64,000 nt of DNA from Actinophytocola algeriensis. GTDB taxonomy: Bacteria; Actinomycetota; Actinomycetes; Mycobacteriales; Pseudonocardiaceae. Every line of letters starts with the position of its first letter. Within the stretch, counting starts at the first letter, position 1. The DNA is taken from positions 434,001-498,000 of the forward strand of contig NZ_JACHJQ010000004.1 in the NCBI RefSeq assembly GCF_014203735.1. The letters run 5' to 3'. The notes beneath the pieces were generated by a model. It was not told the origin of the DNA and ran no database searches. It was given only the letters and a program-made list of their open reading frames with translations. Positions 15,069-23,394 of the stretch are shown in pieces. Both the position numbers and the translations under genes were made by a program.

Positions 15069-15949
15069 CGAAAGTCGGAATAGTCGGGCTCGGCATCATG
15101 GGCGGCCCGATGGCGTCGAACCTGCTCAAGGCGGGGTTCGACGTCATCGGGTTCGACGTGGTGCCCGCCTCGTTGGAACGGCTGGCGGGGGAGGGCGGCA
15201 CCAAGGCGGTGAGTGCCGCGCAAGCCGCCGCCGAGTCCGATGTGGTCATCACGATGCTGCCGAACCACCCGCAGGTGGAGGCGGTGGCGCTCGGCGAGGG
15301 CGGCGTGCTCGACAGCGCCAAGCCGGGCACGCTGTACATCGACATGTCGTCGATCCGCCCGGAGACCGCGCGCAGGCTCGCCGAGGTCGGGGCCGAGCGC
15401 GGTGTCCGGGTGCTGGACGCGCCGGTGTCGGGCGGTGAGAAGGGTGCGATCGACGGCGTGCTGTCCATCATGGTCGGCGGTGCGGCCGAGGACTTCGCCG
15501 CCGCGCAGCCGATCTTCGACGTGCTCGGCAGGACGATCGTCCACGTCGGACCGGCCGGAGCGGGCCAGACGGTCAAGGCCGCCAACCAGCTCGTGGTCGG
15601 CGGCACGTACGCGCTGGTGGCCGAGGCCATCGTGCTGCTGGAGGCGTCCGGCATCGACGCCGGCGTCGGGCTCGACGTGCTCGCCGGCGGGCTCGCGGGC
15701 AGCCGGATCCTGGAGCTGAAGCGGAAGTCCATGGTGGCGCGCCAGTTCGCACCCGGCTTCCGGATCGACCTGCACCACAAGGACATGGGGATCATCCTGG
15801 ACGCCTCCCGCGACGCCGGCGTGGCGCTCCCGGTCGGCAACCTCGTCGCGGCGCTGATCGCGTCGGCCAGGGCTCAGGGGTACGGGCAGTTGGACCACTC
15901 CGCGCTGCTCAGGGTGGCGGAAAACCTCTCCGGTAAGGGAGACGCGTAG
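15065..15949 (+). CDS. glxR: 2-hydroxy-3-oxopropionate (tartronate semialdehyde) reductase
   Basis: 294 residues, beta-hydroxyacid dehydrogenase family. The N-terminal NAD(P) fold begins TKVGIVGLGIMGGPMASNL. The substrate motif DAPVSGGEKGAIDG and the catalytic lysine region GAGQTVKAANQLVVG follow, then the C-terminal helical domain with DLHHKDMGIILDASRD. It reduces tartronate semialdehyde to D-glycerate. The GTG start overlaps the hyi stop, and its stop overlaps the gcl start, so the three enzymes are translationally coupled. No glycerate kinase is in the window. Confidence 0.92.
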   Translation: MTKVGIVGLGIMGGPMASNLLKAGFDVIGFDVVPASLERLAGEGGTKAVSAAQAAAESDVVITMLPNHPQVEAVALGEGGVLDSAKPGTLYIDMSSIRPETARRLAEVGAERGVRVLDAPVSGGEKGAIDGVLSIMVGGAAEDFAAAQPIFDVLGRTIVHVGPAGAGQTVKAANQLVVGGTYALVAEAIVLLEASGIDAGVGLDVLAGGLAGSRILELKRKSMVARQFAPGFRIDLHHKDMGIILDASRDAGVALPVGNLVAALIASARAQGYGQLDHSALLRVAENLSGKGDA

Positions 15950-17664
15950 TGAGCACCATGCCTTGTATGGAGGCCGCGGTCGCGGTCATGGAGTCCGAGG
16001 GTGTCGACACCGTGTTCGGCATCCCGGGCGCCGCGATCCTCCCGCTGTACGCGGCGTTGCAGCACAGCGGTATCAAGCACATCACCGTGCGGCACGAAGA
16101 AGGCGGCACACACGCGGCGGACGGCTGGTCCCGAGTCACCGGCAAGGTCGGAGTGTGCATCGGCACCTCCGGTCCTGCCGGCACCAACATGATCACCGGT
16201 CTGTACACCGCGCTCGCCGACTCCATCCCGATGATCTGCATCACCGGTCAGGCGGAGCGGGCCAAGCTGCACCAGGAGGCGTTCCAGGCGGTCGACATCG
16301 TCGAGATCGCCAAGCCGGTGACCAAGTGGGCGGTGCAGCTCAAGGAGCCGGGCCAGGCGCCGTGGGTGTTCCGGGAGGCGTTCCGGATCGCCCAGTCGGG
16401 GCGGCCGGGCCCGGTCCTGATCGACCTGCCCATCGATGTCCAAAGAGGACTGTGCAACTACGACCCGGCGCTGGACGCGCCCCTGCCGATCGACGTGCCG
16501 GAGCCGCATCCGGCGCGGATCCGGGCCGCGGTCGAGCTGCTGGCCGGCGCGGAACGGCCCCTGATCCTGGCCGGTGGCGGCGTCATCATCGCGAACGCGG
16601 CGGACGAACTGCGTGAGCTGGCCGAGGCGCTGAACGTGCCGGTGCAGGTCACGCTGATGGGCAAGGGCGCCTTCCCCGAGAACCACGAGCTGTTCGCGGG
16701 CATGGCGGGCATCCAGACGCAGCAGCGGTGGGGCAACCAGGCGTTTCTGGAGAGCGACGTGGTGCTCGCGGTCGGCGCGCGGTTCGGCGACCGGCACACC
16801 GGCAAGCTCGACACCTACCTCGGCGACCGGAAGTTCATCCACGTCGACATCGAGCCGACGCAGCTCGGCAAGGTGTTCGAGCCGACGCTCGGCATCGTGG
16901 GACATGCGCGTCCCACCCTGTCCGCGCTCACGGACTGCGCGCGGGCGGTCGGCGTGGCGCCGCACGGTGAGGTGTGGCCGTCGCGGGTCGCGACGTTGCG
17001 GTCGACCCTGTTGCGCCGCGACGACTTCGACGACGTGCCGATCAAGCCGCCCCGGGTGTACCGGGAGATCAACGAGCACTACGGCGAGGACACCACGTTC
17101 GTCACCGCGATCGGGCTGTACCAGATCTGGTCCGGGCAGTTCCAGCACACGTACCTGCCTCGGCGCTACCTCGTGTGCGGGCAGGCCGGTCCGCTGGGCT
17201 GGGAGGTGCCCGCCGCGATGGGCGTGAAGTGCGCGTTCCCGGACCGGCGGGTGGTGGCGGTGGCCGGTGACTACTCCTTCCAGTTCCTGATGGAGGAGAT
17301 CGCGGTCGCCGCGCAGTACCAGATCCCGTTCGTCATCGTGATGGTCAACAACGAGTACCTGGGGCTGATCCGCCAGGCCGAGTTGCCGTACGAGATGAAC
17401 TACGCGGTGGACCTGCACTACGGCGAGGGCGGCATCGACCACGTGAAGCTCATGGACGCCTTCGGGTGCCCGGCGCGGCGCGTGGAGCAACCGGGTGACA
17501 TCCGGGCCGCGCTGGAGTGGGCGGACGCCGAGTCGGAGCGGCTGTCGCTGCCGGTGCTCGTGGAGGTCATGGTCGAACGCGAGGCCAACGCGGCCATGGG
17601 TCCGTCGCTGGACAAGGTCAAGGAGTTCGAGCCGGTCCCCGAACTGGCCCCCGCGGCCGACTGA
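15949..17664 (+). CDS. gcl: glyoxylate carboligase (tartronate-semialdehyde synthase)
   Basis: 571 residues. Three-domain ThDP enzyme closely following Gcl landmarks: FGIPGAAILPLYAAL, CIGTSGPAGTNMITGLY, RFGDRHTGKLDTY, INCGQ-like VCGQAGPLGWEVPAAMG, the ThDP motif GDYSFQFLMEE and MVNNEYLGLIRQ. It joins two glyoxylates to tartronate semialdehyde with loss of CO2, the first step of the glycerate pathway. Oddity: the known enterobacterial enzyme has Val51 (RHVEG) where other ThDP enzymes have the activating glutamate; here the segment is VRHEEGGTHAADG, putting a glutamate (residue 50) back in that place. The last gene of the operon; a strong terminator follows at 17675. Confidence 0.92.
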   Translation: MSTMPCMEAAVAVMESEGVDTVFGIPGAAILPLYAALQHSGIKHITVRHEEGGTHAADGWSRVTGKVGVCIGTSGPAGTNMITGLYTALADSIPMICITGQAERAKLHQEAFQAVDIVEIAKPVTKWAVQLKEPGQAPWVFREAFRIAQSGRPGPVLIDLPIDVQRGLCNYDPALDAPLPIDVPEPHPARIRAAVELLAGAERPLILAGGGVIIANAADELRELAEALNVPVQVTLMGKGAFPENHELFAGMAGIQTQQRWGNQAFLESDVVLAVGARFGDRHTGKLDTYLGDRKFIHVDIEPTQLGKVFEPTLGIVGHARPTLSALTDCARAVGVAPHGEVWPSRVATLRSTLLRRDDFDDVPIKPPRVYREINEHYGEDTTFVTAIGLYQIWSGQFQHTYLPRRYLVCGQAGPLGWEVPAAMGVKCAFPDRRVVAVAGDYSFQFLMEEIAVAAQYQIPFVIVMVNNEYLGLIRQAELPYEMNYAVDLHYGEGGIDHVKLMDAFGCPARRVEQPGDIRAALEWADAESERLSLPVLVEVMVEREANAAMGPSLDKVKEFEPVPELAPAAD

Positions 17665-17674
17665 CTGCCTGAAA

Positions 17675-17709
17675 GACGCTTTCGGGACGCTCAGCGTCCC
17701 GAAAGCGTC
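17675..17709 (+). terminator. 16-bp hairpin terminator after gcl
   Basis: GACGCTTTCGGGACGC (17675-17690), loop TCA, GCGTCCCGAAAGCGTC (17694-17709), perfect pairing, ten bases after the gcl stop. The CTGAAAG lead resembles the GTGAAAGGCGC repeat words found elsewhere in the window. Confidence 0.85.
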
Positions 17710-17751
17710 CTTCGGGCCATGTGGGCCTACTTTCGTCGGTACCGGTTCCAG

Positions 17752-17765
17752 GTGGTCTAGACCAC
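17752..17765. promoter_or_regulatory. DasR-type dre operator upstream of the chitinase
   Basis: GTGGTCTAGACCAC is a perfect 14-bp palindrome, 41 bases before the chitinase ATG. It matches the dre element bound by the GntR regulator DasR in streptomycetes (core TGGTCTAGACCA), which represses chitin and N-acetylglucosamine genes until glucosamine-6-phosphate accumulates. The match and target are both right; DasR itself is not in the window. Confidence 0.9.
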
Positions 17766-17806
17766 ACTTGTCCCCGTCCTGTTCACGGATAGGTCGGGGA
17801 GTGTCA

Positions 17807-18757
17807 ATGAAGTCCTTGCTGGCCGGGGCCCTAGCGGTCGCCGCGAGCCTGTCGTTCCTGCCAGCGGCCTCGGCCGCACCGGTCGCGGTCGCACCCGCGG
17901 CGCCGTACCTGTTCCTGGGTTGGGGTGAACCCCCTTCGCCTTCAGCGGTGATGGAGGCGACGGGCGTCAGGTCGTTCACCATGGCCTTCGTGCTGTCGGA
18001 CGGCGGCTGTTCGCCGGCGTGGGACGGGTCGCGCCCGCTGACGGGCGGCGCCGACCAGGCGGCCATCGACGAGATCCGCGCGGCGGGCGGTGACATCGTC
18101 CCGTCGTTCGGCGGCTGGAGCGGCAACAAGCTCGGCCCGAACTGCGAGTCGCCGGAGGCCCTCGCGGGCGCGTACCAGGAGGTGATCGACGCCTACGGCC
18201 TGCCGGCGATCGACATCGACATCGAGAACACGGACGAGTTCGAGAACGAGGCGGTCCAGGACCGCATCCTCGGCGCGCTGAAGATCGTGAAGGCCAACAA
18301 CCCCGGCATCCAGACCATCGTCACGTTCGGCACCACCACGACGGGCCCGAACTACTACGGCAACCGGCTCATCGACCAGGCGAAGGCGCTCGACGCCGGG
18401 ATCGACGTCTTCACGATCATGCCGTTCGACTTCGGCTCGTCGGACATCGAGACCGACACGATCGCCGCGGCCACCGGCCTGAAGGACAAGCTGGTGTCGA
18501 CCTTCGGCTGGTCGGACGCCGAGGCGTACCGCCACGTCGGCATCTCCGGCATGAACGGCCTGTCCGACCAGCAGGAGATGACCTCGGTCGACACGTGGAC
18601 CGCGATCCGCGACTGGGCGTCGTCGAACGGGTTGGGCCGCCTGGCGTTCTGGGCGGTGAACCGGGACCGGCCATGCGCCGGCGGCGGTGTGCAGTCCAAC
18701 TGCAGCGGCATCGACCAGCCGGAGTGGGAGTTCACCCGTATCACGGCGGGCTTCTGA
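17807..18757 (+). CDS. secreted GH18 family chitinase
   Basis: 316 residues. A Sec signal (MKSLLAGALAVAASLSFLPA, cleavage after an ASA site around residue 23) leads into a single GH18 barrel without a binding module. The active-site strand IDIDIENTDEFE near residues 132-143 carries the catalytic Asp/Asp/Glu, and the substrate-binding FTIMPFDFGSSD and the late AFWAVNRDRPC are typical of bacterial GH18 chitinases of this short type. GGGGAG precedes the ATG. A perfect dre site upstream predicts DasR control, so it hydrolyses chitin outside the cell when N-acetylglucosamine is available. Confidence 0.88.
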   Translation: MKSLLAGALAVAASLSFLPAASAAPVAVAPAAPYLFLGWGEPPSPSAVMEATGVRSFTMAFVLSDGGCSPAWDGSRPLTGGADQAAIDEIRAAGGDIVPSFGGWSGNKLGPNCESPEALAGAYQEVIDAYGLPAIDIDIENTDEFENEAVQDRILGALKIVKANNPGIQTIVTFGTTTTGPNYYGNRLIDQAKALDAGIDVFTIMPFDFGSSDIETDTIAAATGLKDKLVSTFGWSDAEAYRHVGISGMNGLSDQQEMTSVDTWTAIRDWASSNGLGRLAFWAVNRDRPCAGGGVQSNCSGIDQPEWEFTRITAGF

Positions 18758-18829
18758 TCGTTGGTTCTTGAGCGGGGCGGCCGGGTGTGCGGGCCGCCCC
18801 GTTCTCGTGCCGGCGCCGTGCCCACCTGG

Positions 18830-19648
18830 TCACCGTGGCGCGCACTGCACCGCCGCCTGGATGAACGCCGCCAGCGGGCGGGAGCGGGAGTCCTCCGCCC
18901 ACGCGATCGCCAACGTCGACGTCGGGGCGTCGGTGACCGGGACCTGGGCCAGTTCGGGACCCAGGTGGTGACGGGTGGACGCGGGGAGCAGGGCGATCGT
19001 CCGGCCCAGGGCGATCAGCTGCTGCAACTGGCCGCTGTCCCGCACCAGCGGGCCGCCATTGGGCGGGTTGCCCGGCCAGTGCGGCAGCTGCTCACCGGCC
19101 AGGTCCGCCATCGTGAGGGACTCGCGGTCGGCGAGGCGGTGGGTGCGGGGGAGGACCGCGGCGTCGGGTTCGGTCAGCAGTTCCTCGTACGCGAAGCCTT
19201 CCGTGTCGTCGTGCGGGAAGCGCAGCAGTGCCGCGTCGGCCTCGCCCTCGCGGAGGAGCTTCCCCTGTTCGCCGATGCCGCAGATGTGCACGTCCACCTC
19301 GACCGCCGAGGGGGACGCCGCGTACTCGGTGAGGATCTTCTCCAGCAGGCCGCCGTCGCTGTGGGGCTTCATCGTCAGCACGAGCCGCGTGCCCGCCCGC
19401 TGTGTCCTGCGCTCCGCCGCGGTCAACGCCGTCAGGGCGCGGCGCCCCTCGTGCAGCAACACCTCGCCCGCCGTGGTGAGTGACACCTGACGGCTGGTCC
19501 GCTCGAACAGCGTGACCCCCATCCGCCGCTCCAGCTGCTGGATCGTCCGCGACAGTGGTGGCTGCGCGATCCCGAGGCGCGTCGCCGCCCGTCCGAAGTT
19601 CAGCTCCTCGGCGACCGCGACGAAGTAGCGAAGCTCCCGCGAATCCAT
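18830..19648 (-). CDS. LysR family transcriptional regulator
   Basis: 272 residues. Helix-turn-helix at residues 1-60 (LNFGRAATRLGIAQPPLSRTI), then a LysR effector domain. The chosen ATG gives the canonical start MDSRELRYFVAVAEEL; GGAGGT lies only one base upstream, so initiation is unusually spaced or leaderless. It is divergent from an SDR gene with 69 bases between them; a small inverted repeat CACCC-AAC-GGGTG (19669-19681) there may be part of its site. It most likely activates the SDR gene. Confidence 0.88.
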   Translation of the reverse strand: MDSRELRYFVAVAEELNFGRAATRLGIAQPPLSRTIQQLERRMGVTLFERTSRQVSLTTAGEVLLHEGRRALTALTAAERRTQRAGTRLVLTMKPHSDGGLLEKILTEYAASPSAVEVDVHICGIGEQGKLLREGEADAALLRFPHDDTEGFAYEELLTEPDAAVLPRTHRLADRESLTMADLAGEQLPHWPGNPPNGGPLVRDSGQLQQLIALGRTIALLPASTRHHLGPELAQVPVTDAPTSTLAIAWAEDSRSRPLAAFIQAAVQCAPR

Positions 19649-19717
19649 ACCTCCAGAGTATCGATTCCCACCCAACGGGTGTTGGACCCCGCGCTGACCA
19701 GTGGGAACGCTGGACGT

Positions 19718-20392
19718 ATGACCACAGCACTGGTGACCGGGGCCAACAAAGGGATCGGCCTCGAGATCGTGAAGCGACTCGTCGACCAGGGGATGACCGT
19801 GTACCTCGGTGCGCGGGACCCGGAGAAGGGGGAGAAGGCCGCCGCCGACGTCGGGGCGCGGTTCGTCCAGCTGGACGTGACCGATCCGGCCTCGGTCCAG
19901 CGGGCCGCCGAGGCCATCGACAGCCTCGACGTGCTCGTCAACAACGCGGGCATCATCGGCGGCCGGATGAACGCGCCGGGTGCGGCCGACGTCGCGGACA
20001 TCCGGGAGGTGTTCGAGACCAACGTGTTCGGTGTCATCACGGTCACCGAGGCGTTCCTGCCGAGGCTCCGCCGCTCCGCGCACGGCCGGATCGTCAACGT
20101 GTCCAGCTCCGTCGGCTCGCTGGCCGGGATGCTGACCGACGACACCCCCGACTCGCTCGGCTACCGGCCCTCCAAGACCGCCCTCAACGCGGTCACCGTC
20201 CTGTACGCGAAGGCAGAACCGGGCCTGCGGATCAACGCGGCCTGCCCCGGCTACTGCGCGACCGACCTCAACGACAACCGCGGGTACCGCACCCCCGCCC
20301 AGGGCGCCAACGCCGCGGTGACGTTGGCGACCGTGGCCGACGACGGCCCGACCGGCGGCTTCTACGACGAGGACGGCGTCGTCGCCTGGTGA
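19718..20392 (+). CDS. short-chain dehydrogenase/reductase
   Basis: 224 residues, classical SDR. The cofactor glycine motif TGANKGIGLE begins at residue 7, NNAG at about residue 74, the catalytic serine in VSSSVGS, and the YRPSK active-site pair follows. The length fits a small carbonyl-reductase-like SDR using NADPH. It is divergent from the LysR gene. The substrate is not predictable. Its end nearly touches the oppositely oriented glucanase pseudogene. Confidence 0.88.
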   Translation: MTTALVTGANKGIGLEIVKRLVDQGMTVYLGARDPEKGEKAAADVGARFVQLDVTDPASVQRAAEAIDSLDVLVNNAGIIGGRMNAPGAADVADIREVFETNVFGVITVTEAFLPRLRRSAHGRIVNVSSSVGSLAGMLTDDTPDSLGYRPSKTALNAVTVLYAKAEPGLRINAACPGYCATDLNDNRGYRTPAQGANAAVTLATVADDGPTGGFYDEDGVVAW

Positions 20393-20393
20393 C

Positions 20394-20830
20394 TCACGGC
20401 CAGCCGCAGCCCTCCCACCGCGAGTCCCAGCCCGAGTTGCCAGAGCCGGTGACCTGCAGCCCGCCGCAGTTGTAGGTCCCGGCGGCACCCACGTCGGTGG
20501 CGGTCACGTTCGGGATCGCCACCGACCCGGCGGTCTGCGCCTGCGCCACGAACGTGCCCGCACCGTCGCGGAACGCGGCCACGTCGTCCTGGCCGTCACC
20601 CGCGACCGCGCCGTGGTCGGTCACCGACACCGAACCTGACGGTCGTTCGGCAGGCGCGCCGACCTGTTCGAAGTCGGCCAGGTCGATCGTGTACTGACCA
20701 GCGTCGTCCCCACTGTCCACCTGCAACCGGGCCCGGTCGCCGGTGCGGCCTCCGACTCCGCGCCGACCACCAGGGCCCCGGTGGCGGAGACTGCTACTGC
20801 CATCCCCGCCACCCAGCGGTTGCTCACCAT
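20394..20830 (-). pseudogene. wrecked secreted glucanase-like protein (frameshift and internal deletion)
   Basis: An ATG at 20830 starts a clear Sec signal (MVSNRWVAGMAVAVSATGAL, then EAAPATG), but this frame soon loses protein-like character. The +1 frame continues as LQVDSGDDAGQYTIDLADFE, then SGSVSVTDHGAVAGDGQDD, which resembles the junction between a carbohydrate-binding module and the beta-helix start of secreted glucan hydrolases (GH87/mycodextranase-like). It then jumps to a short C-terminal piece ending in SGWDSRWEGCGWP. An intact enzyme would be several hundred residues longer. It lies 14 bases behind the GH13 gene as the last member of the glucan operon. The family guess is from pattern memory only. 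Confidence 0.6.
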
Positions 20831-20844
20831 TGAGCTGTTGCTTC

Positions 20845-22431
20845 CTATGTGCGCAGCCACACCGCCGTGTCCGACGGCAGGTTCGAACCGTCGAGCGGCC
20901 CGCTCGCGAGCAGGACCTCGACGTGCGGCGGCAGTGGCACCGCCGAGTCGGAAAGGTTGACGGCGCAGGCGAACCGGTCGTCACGGGAGAACACGAGCAA
21001 CCCGCCGGGCTGGTCGTCGAGCCACGCCATCGGCCCGTCGCCGAGCCCCGCCTCGGTGTGCCGGATCCGCAGCGCCGACCGGTACAGCTCGAGCATCGAC
21101 GACGGGTCGCCGGTCTGTGCCTCCACAGTGGACCCGGCCCAGTCGTCGGGCTGCGGGAGCCACGGCGCGGTGCCGGTCGTGTTGAAGCCGTACGGCGACG
21201 TGGTGCCCGACCACGGCACCGGCACGCGGCAGCCGTCGCGGCCGATGTCGGCGCCCTTGGTGCGCCGGAACACCGGGTCCTGGCGCACCTCGTCGGCCAG
21301 GTCCTCCACTTCGGACAGACCGAGCTCCTCGCCCTGGTAGATGTACACCCCGCCGGGCAGGGCCAGTGTCAGCAGGGCGGCGGCCCGTGCCCGGCGGGTA
21401 CCGAGCGCCTGGTCGGTCGGCGCCCGGTGCTGGCGGTCGGCGAACGAGAACGACGTGTCCGCGCGGCCGTAACGGGTGACGTGCCTGGTCACGTCGTGGT
21501 TCGACAGCACCCACGTCGCGGGCGCGTTGACCGGTTCGTGCGCGGCGAGCGTCGCGTCGACGACCTCACGCAGCTTCTTCGCGTCCCACGGGCAGGACAG
21601 GAAGTCGAAGTTGAACGCCGAGTGCAGCTCGTCCGGTCGCAGGTACATCGCGAACCGCTGCGGGTCCGGCAGCCACATCTCGCCGACGAACACGCGCTTG
21701 TCGTCGTAGGAGTCGGCGATCTTGCGCCACTCCTTGTAGATCTCGTGCACGCCGTCGAGGTCCGAGTACGGCAGGCGACCGTCCGGGTCGTCGACGTCCG
21801 GCAGCCCGTCCTGCTTGACCAGCCCGTCGGCCACGTCGATGCGGAACCCGTCGACGCCGCGGTTGAACCAGAACCGCAGGATGTCGGCGAACTCGGTGTG
21901 CACCTGCGGGTTCGTCCAGTTCAGGTCCGGCTGCCGCGAGCTGTACAGGTGCAGGAACCACTGCCCGTCCGGCACCTGCGTCCACGCCGACCCGCCGAAG
22001 CGGGACTGCCAGTTGTTGGGTGGGCCGCCGTCGACCCCGTCACGGAACCAGAACCGCTCGCGTTCCGGCGATCCCGGCCCGGCCGCGACCGCGGCCCTGA
22101 ACCACGGGTGCTCGTCGGAGCAGTGGTTCGGGACGATGTCGATGATGATCCGGATGCCCAGGTCGTGGGCCTCCTCGATCAGCTTCTCCGCCTCGGCGAG
22201 CGACCCGAAGGACGGCTCGATGTCGCGGTAGTCCGACACGTCGTAGCCGCCGTCGTCCATCGGCGACGGGTACCACGGGTTGAACCAGATCGCGTTGATG
22301 CCCAGGTCGGCCAGGTACTGCAGTTTCGACCGCACACCGGCCAGGTCACCCGTGCCGTCACCGTCGCCGTCCGCGAAGCTGCGCACGTAGACCTGGTAGA
22401 TAGCGGCACCCCGCCACCAGTTGTCGCTCAT
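20845..22431 (-). CDS. GH13 alpha-glucosidase / oligo-glucosidase
   Basis: 528 residues. Starts WWRGAAIYQVYVRSFADGDG and shows all GH13 landmarks: DIVPNHCSDEHPWF, nucleophile aspartate in DGFRIDVADGL, acid/base glutamate in VFVGEMWLPD and the third acid in VLSNHDVTRH. A beta-sandwich domain C ends the protein. It cleaves alpha-linked gluco-oligosaccharides in the cytoplasm after import by the ABC system encoded upstream. The ATG at 22431 has GAGGGGG in front; a GTG at 22512, directly after the permease stop, would add 27 residues including the repeat-encoded RSLRSE, so the true start is not certain. Confidence 0.88.
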   Translation of the reverse strand: MSDNWWRGAAIYQVYVRSFADGDGDGTGDLAGVRSKLQYLADLGINAIWFNPWYPSPMDDGGYDVSDYRDIEPSFGSLAEAEKLIEEAHDLGIRIIIDIVPNHCSDEHPWFRAAVAAGPGSPERERFWFRDGVDGGPPNNWQSRFGGSAWTQVPDGQWFLHLYSSRQPDLNWTNPQVHTEFADILRFWFNRGVDGFRIDVADGLVKQDGLPDVDDPDGRLPYSDLDGVHEIYKEWRKIADSYDDKRVFVGEMWLPDPQRFAMYLRPDELHSAFNFDFLSCPWDAKKLREVVDATLAAHEPVNAPATWVLSNHDVTRHVTRYGRADTSFSFADRQHRAPTDQALGTRRARAAALLTLALPGGVYIYQGEELGLSEVEDLADEVRQDPVFRRTKGADIGRDGCRVPVPWSGTTSPYGFNTTGTAPWLPQPDDWAGSTVEAQTGDPSSMLELYRSALRIRHTEAGLGDGPMAWLDDQPGGLLVFSRDDRFACAVNLSDSAVPLPPHVEVLLASGPLDGSNLPSDTAVWLRT

Positions 22432-22489
22432 GCCGCCCCCTCGCAGGCTCCGTGGCGCCGCTCGCCGTCGCCCTGTGTCCGATGGTTCA

Positions 22490-22503
22490 CTCCGCAAGCT
22501 CCG
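22490..22503. repeat. CTCCGCAAGCTCCG dispersed repeat, copy a
   Basis: CTCCGCAAGCTCCG lies in the 81 bases between the permease stop and the GH13 ATG. On the gene strand it continues as GGAGTGAAC and then TCGGACACAG, a tail shared with the copy at 32304-32317. Read in frame with GH13 it encodes RSLRSE. Confidence 0.75.
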
Positions 22504-22512
22504 TTCACGCAC

Positions 22513-23394
22513 TCACCCCTTGAGACTGCCGGCCGTGAGACCGGCCAGGATCTGCCGTTGGAAGATCAGGAACGCGACGACCATCGGGATGCTCGCGAGG
22601 ACGAGGCCCGCCAGCATCAGGTTGATCGGCGTGTCCGGCTCGAACCGTTGCAGCGCGACGGACAGCGTCTGGATCTCCGGGTCCTGCAGGACCAGGAGCG
22701 GCCAGATGAAGTCCTTCCACGCGGCCACGATCGAGAAAATGGACACCACGGCGATGATCGGCCGCGACAACGGCAGCACGATCCGCCACATGGTGGTGAC
22801 GCTGCCCGCGCCGTCGATCCGCGCCGCGTCGAGCAGTTCGGTCGGGATCTGGTCGAAGAAGCGCTTGAGCAGGTAGATGTTGAACGCGTTCGCCGCGGCG
22901 GGGAGCCAGATCGCCGCTGGCGAGTTGACCAGGTTCACCTCGACGATCGGCACCTCGGTGATCGCCAGGTAGGTCGGCACGAGCAGCGCGGAGGCGGGCA
23001 GCATCAACGTCGCCAGCATCAGCGCGAGGATCCACCTGCCCAGTGCGGGCCGCAGCTTCGACAACGCGTACGCGGCGGGTACCTGCACCGCGAGCTGAAT
23101 CAACCACGCACCCGCCGCGATGATCACGGTGTTCGTGAAGTACTTGGCGAGGTCCATGAACTCCCACGCCTCGGTGTACGCGCCCGCGCCGAACGACTCG
23201 GGCAGCAGCGTCGGCGGGTTGCGCGCCAGCTCCGGCGCGGTCTTCATGGCGCCGAGCACCATCCACAGCAGCGGCACGACGAACGCGACCGTGAACAACG
23301 TGATCACGAGCGCGAACACGAGCCAGTAGAGGAGCTTGCCCCGGCGTTTCTTCATCGCCCACGGGGAGATCAGCGTTCGCTCCACTGTGGTCAC
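22513..23394 (-). CDS. sugar ABC transporter permease (MalG type)
   Basis: 293 residues, six transmembrane helices. The binding-protein-dependent permease EAA loop is LLDAARIDGAGSVTTMWRIV, followed by LPLSRPIIAVVSIF. It ends in the typical MalG C-terminus QRQILAGLTAGSLKG. The GTG start overlaps the stop of the MalF-type gene by three bases, so the two permeases are coupled. It forms the membrane channel that takes up an oligosaccharide; the ATPase is not in the operon and a shared MsiK-type ATPase, common in actinomycetes, is probably used. Confidence 0.9.
   Translation of the reverse strand: MTTVERTLISPWAMKKRRGKLLYWLVFALVITLFTVAFVVPLLWMVLGAMKTAPELARNPPTLLPESFGAGAYTEAWEFMDLAKYFTNTVIIAAGAWLIQLAVQVPAAYALSKLRPALGRWILALMLATLMLPASALLVPTYLAITEVPIVEVNLVNSPAAIWLPAAANAFNIYLLKRFFDQIPTELLDAARIDGAGSVTTMWRIVLPLSRPIIAVVSIFSIVAAWKDFIWPLLVLQDPEIQTLSVALQRFEPDTPINLMLAGLVLASIPMVVAFLIFQRQILAGLTAGSLKG

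Noticed and set aside
15874-18129. 751-codon minus-strand frame opposite gcl and the chitinase
   Set aside because: Same type of shadow frame; composition is not protein-like and both opposite genes are certain.
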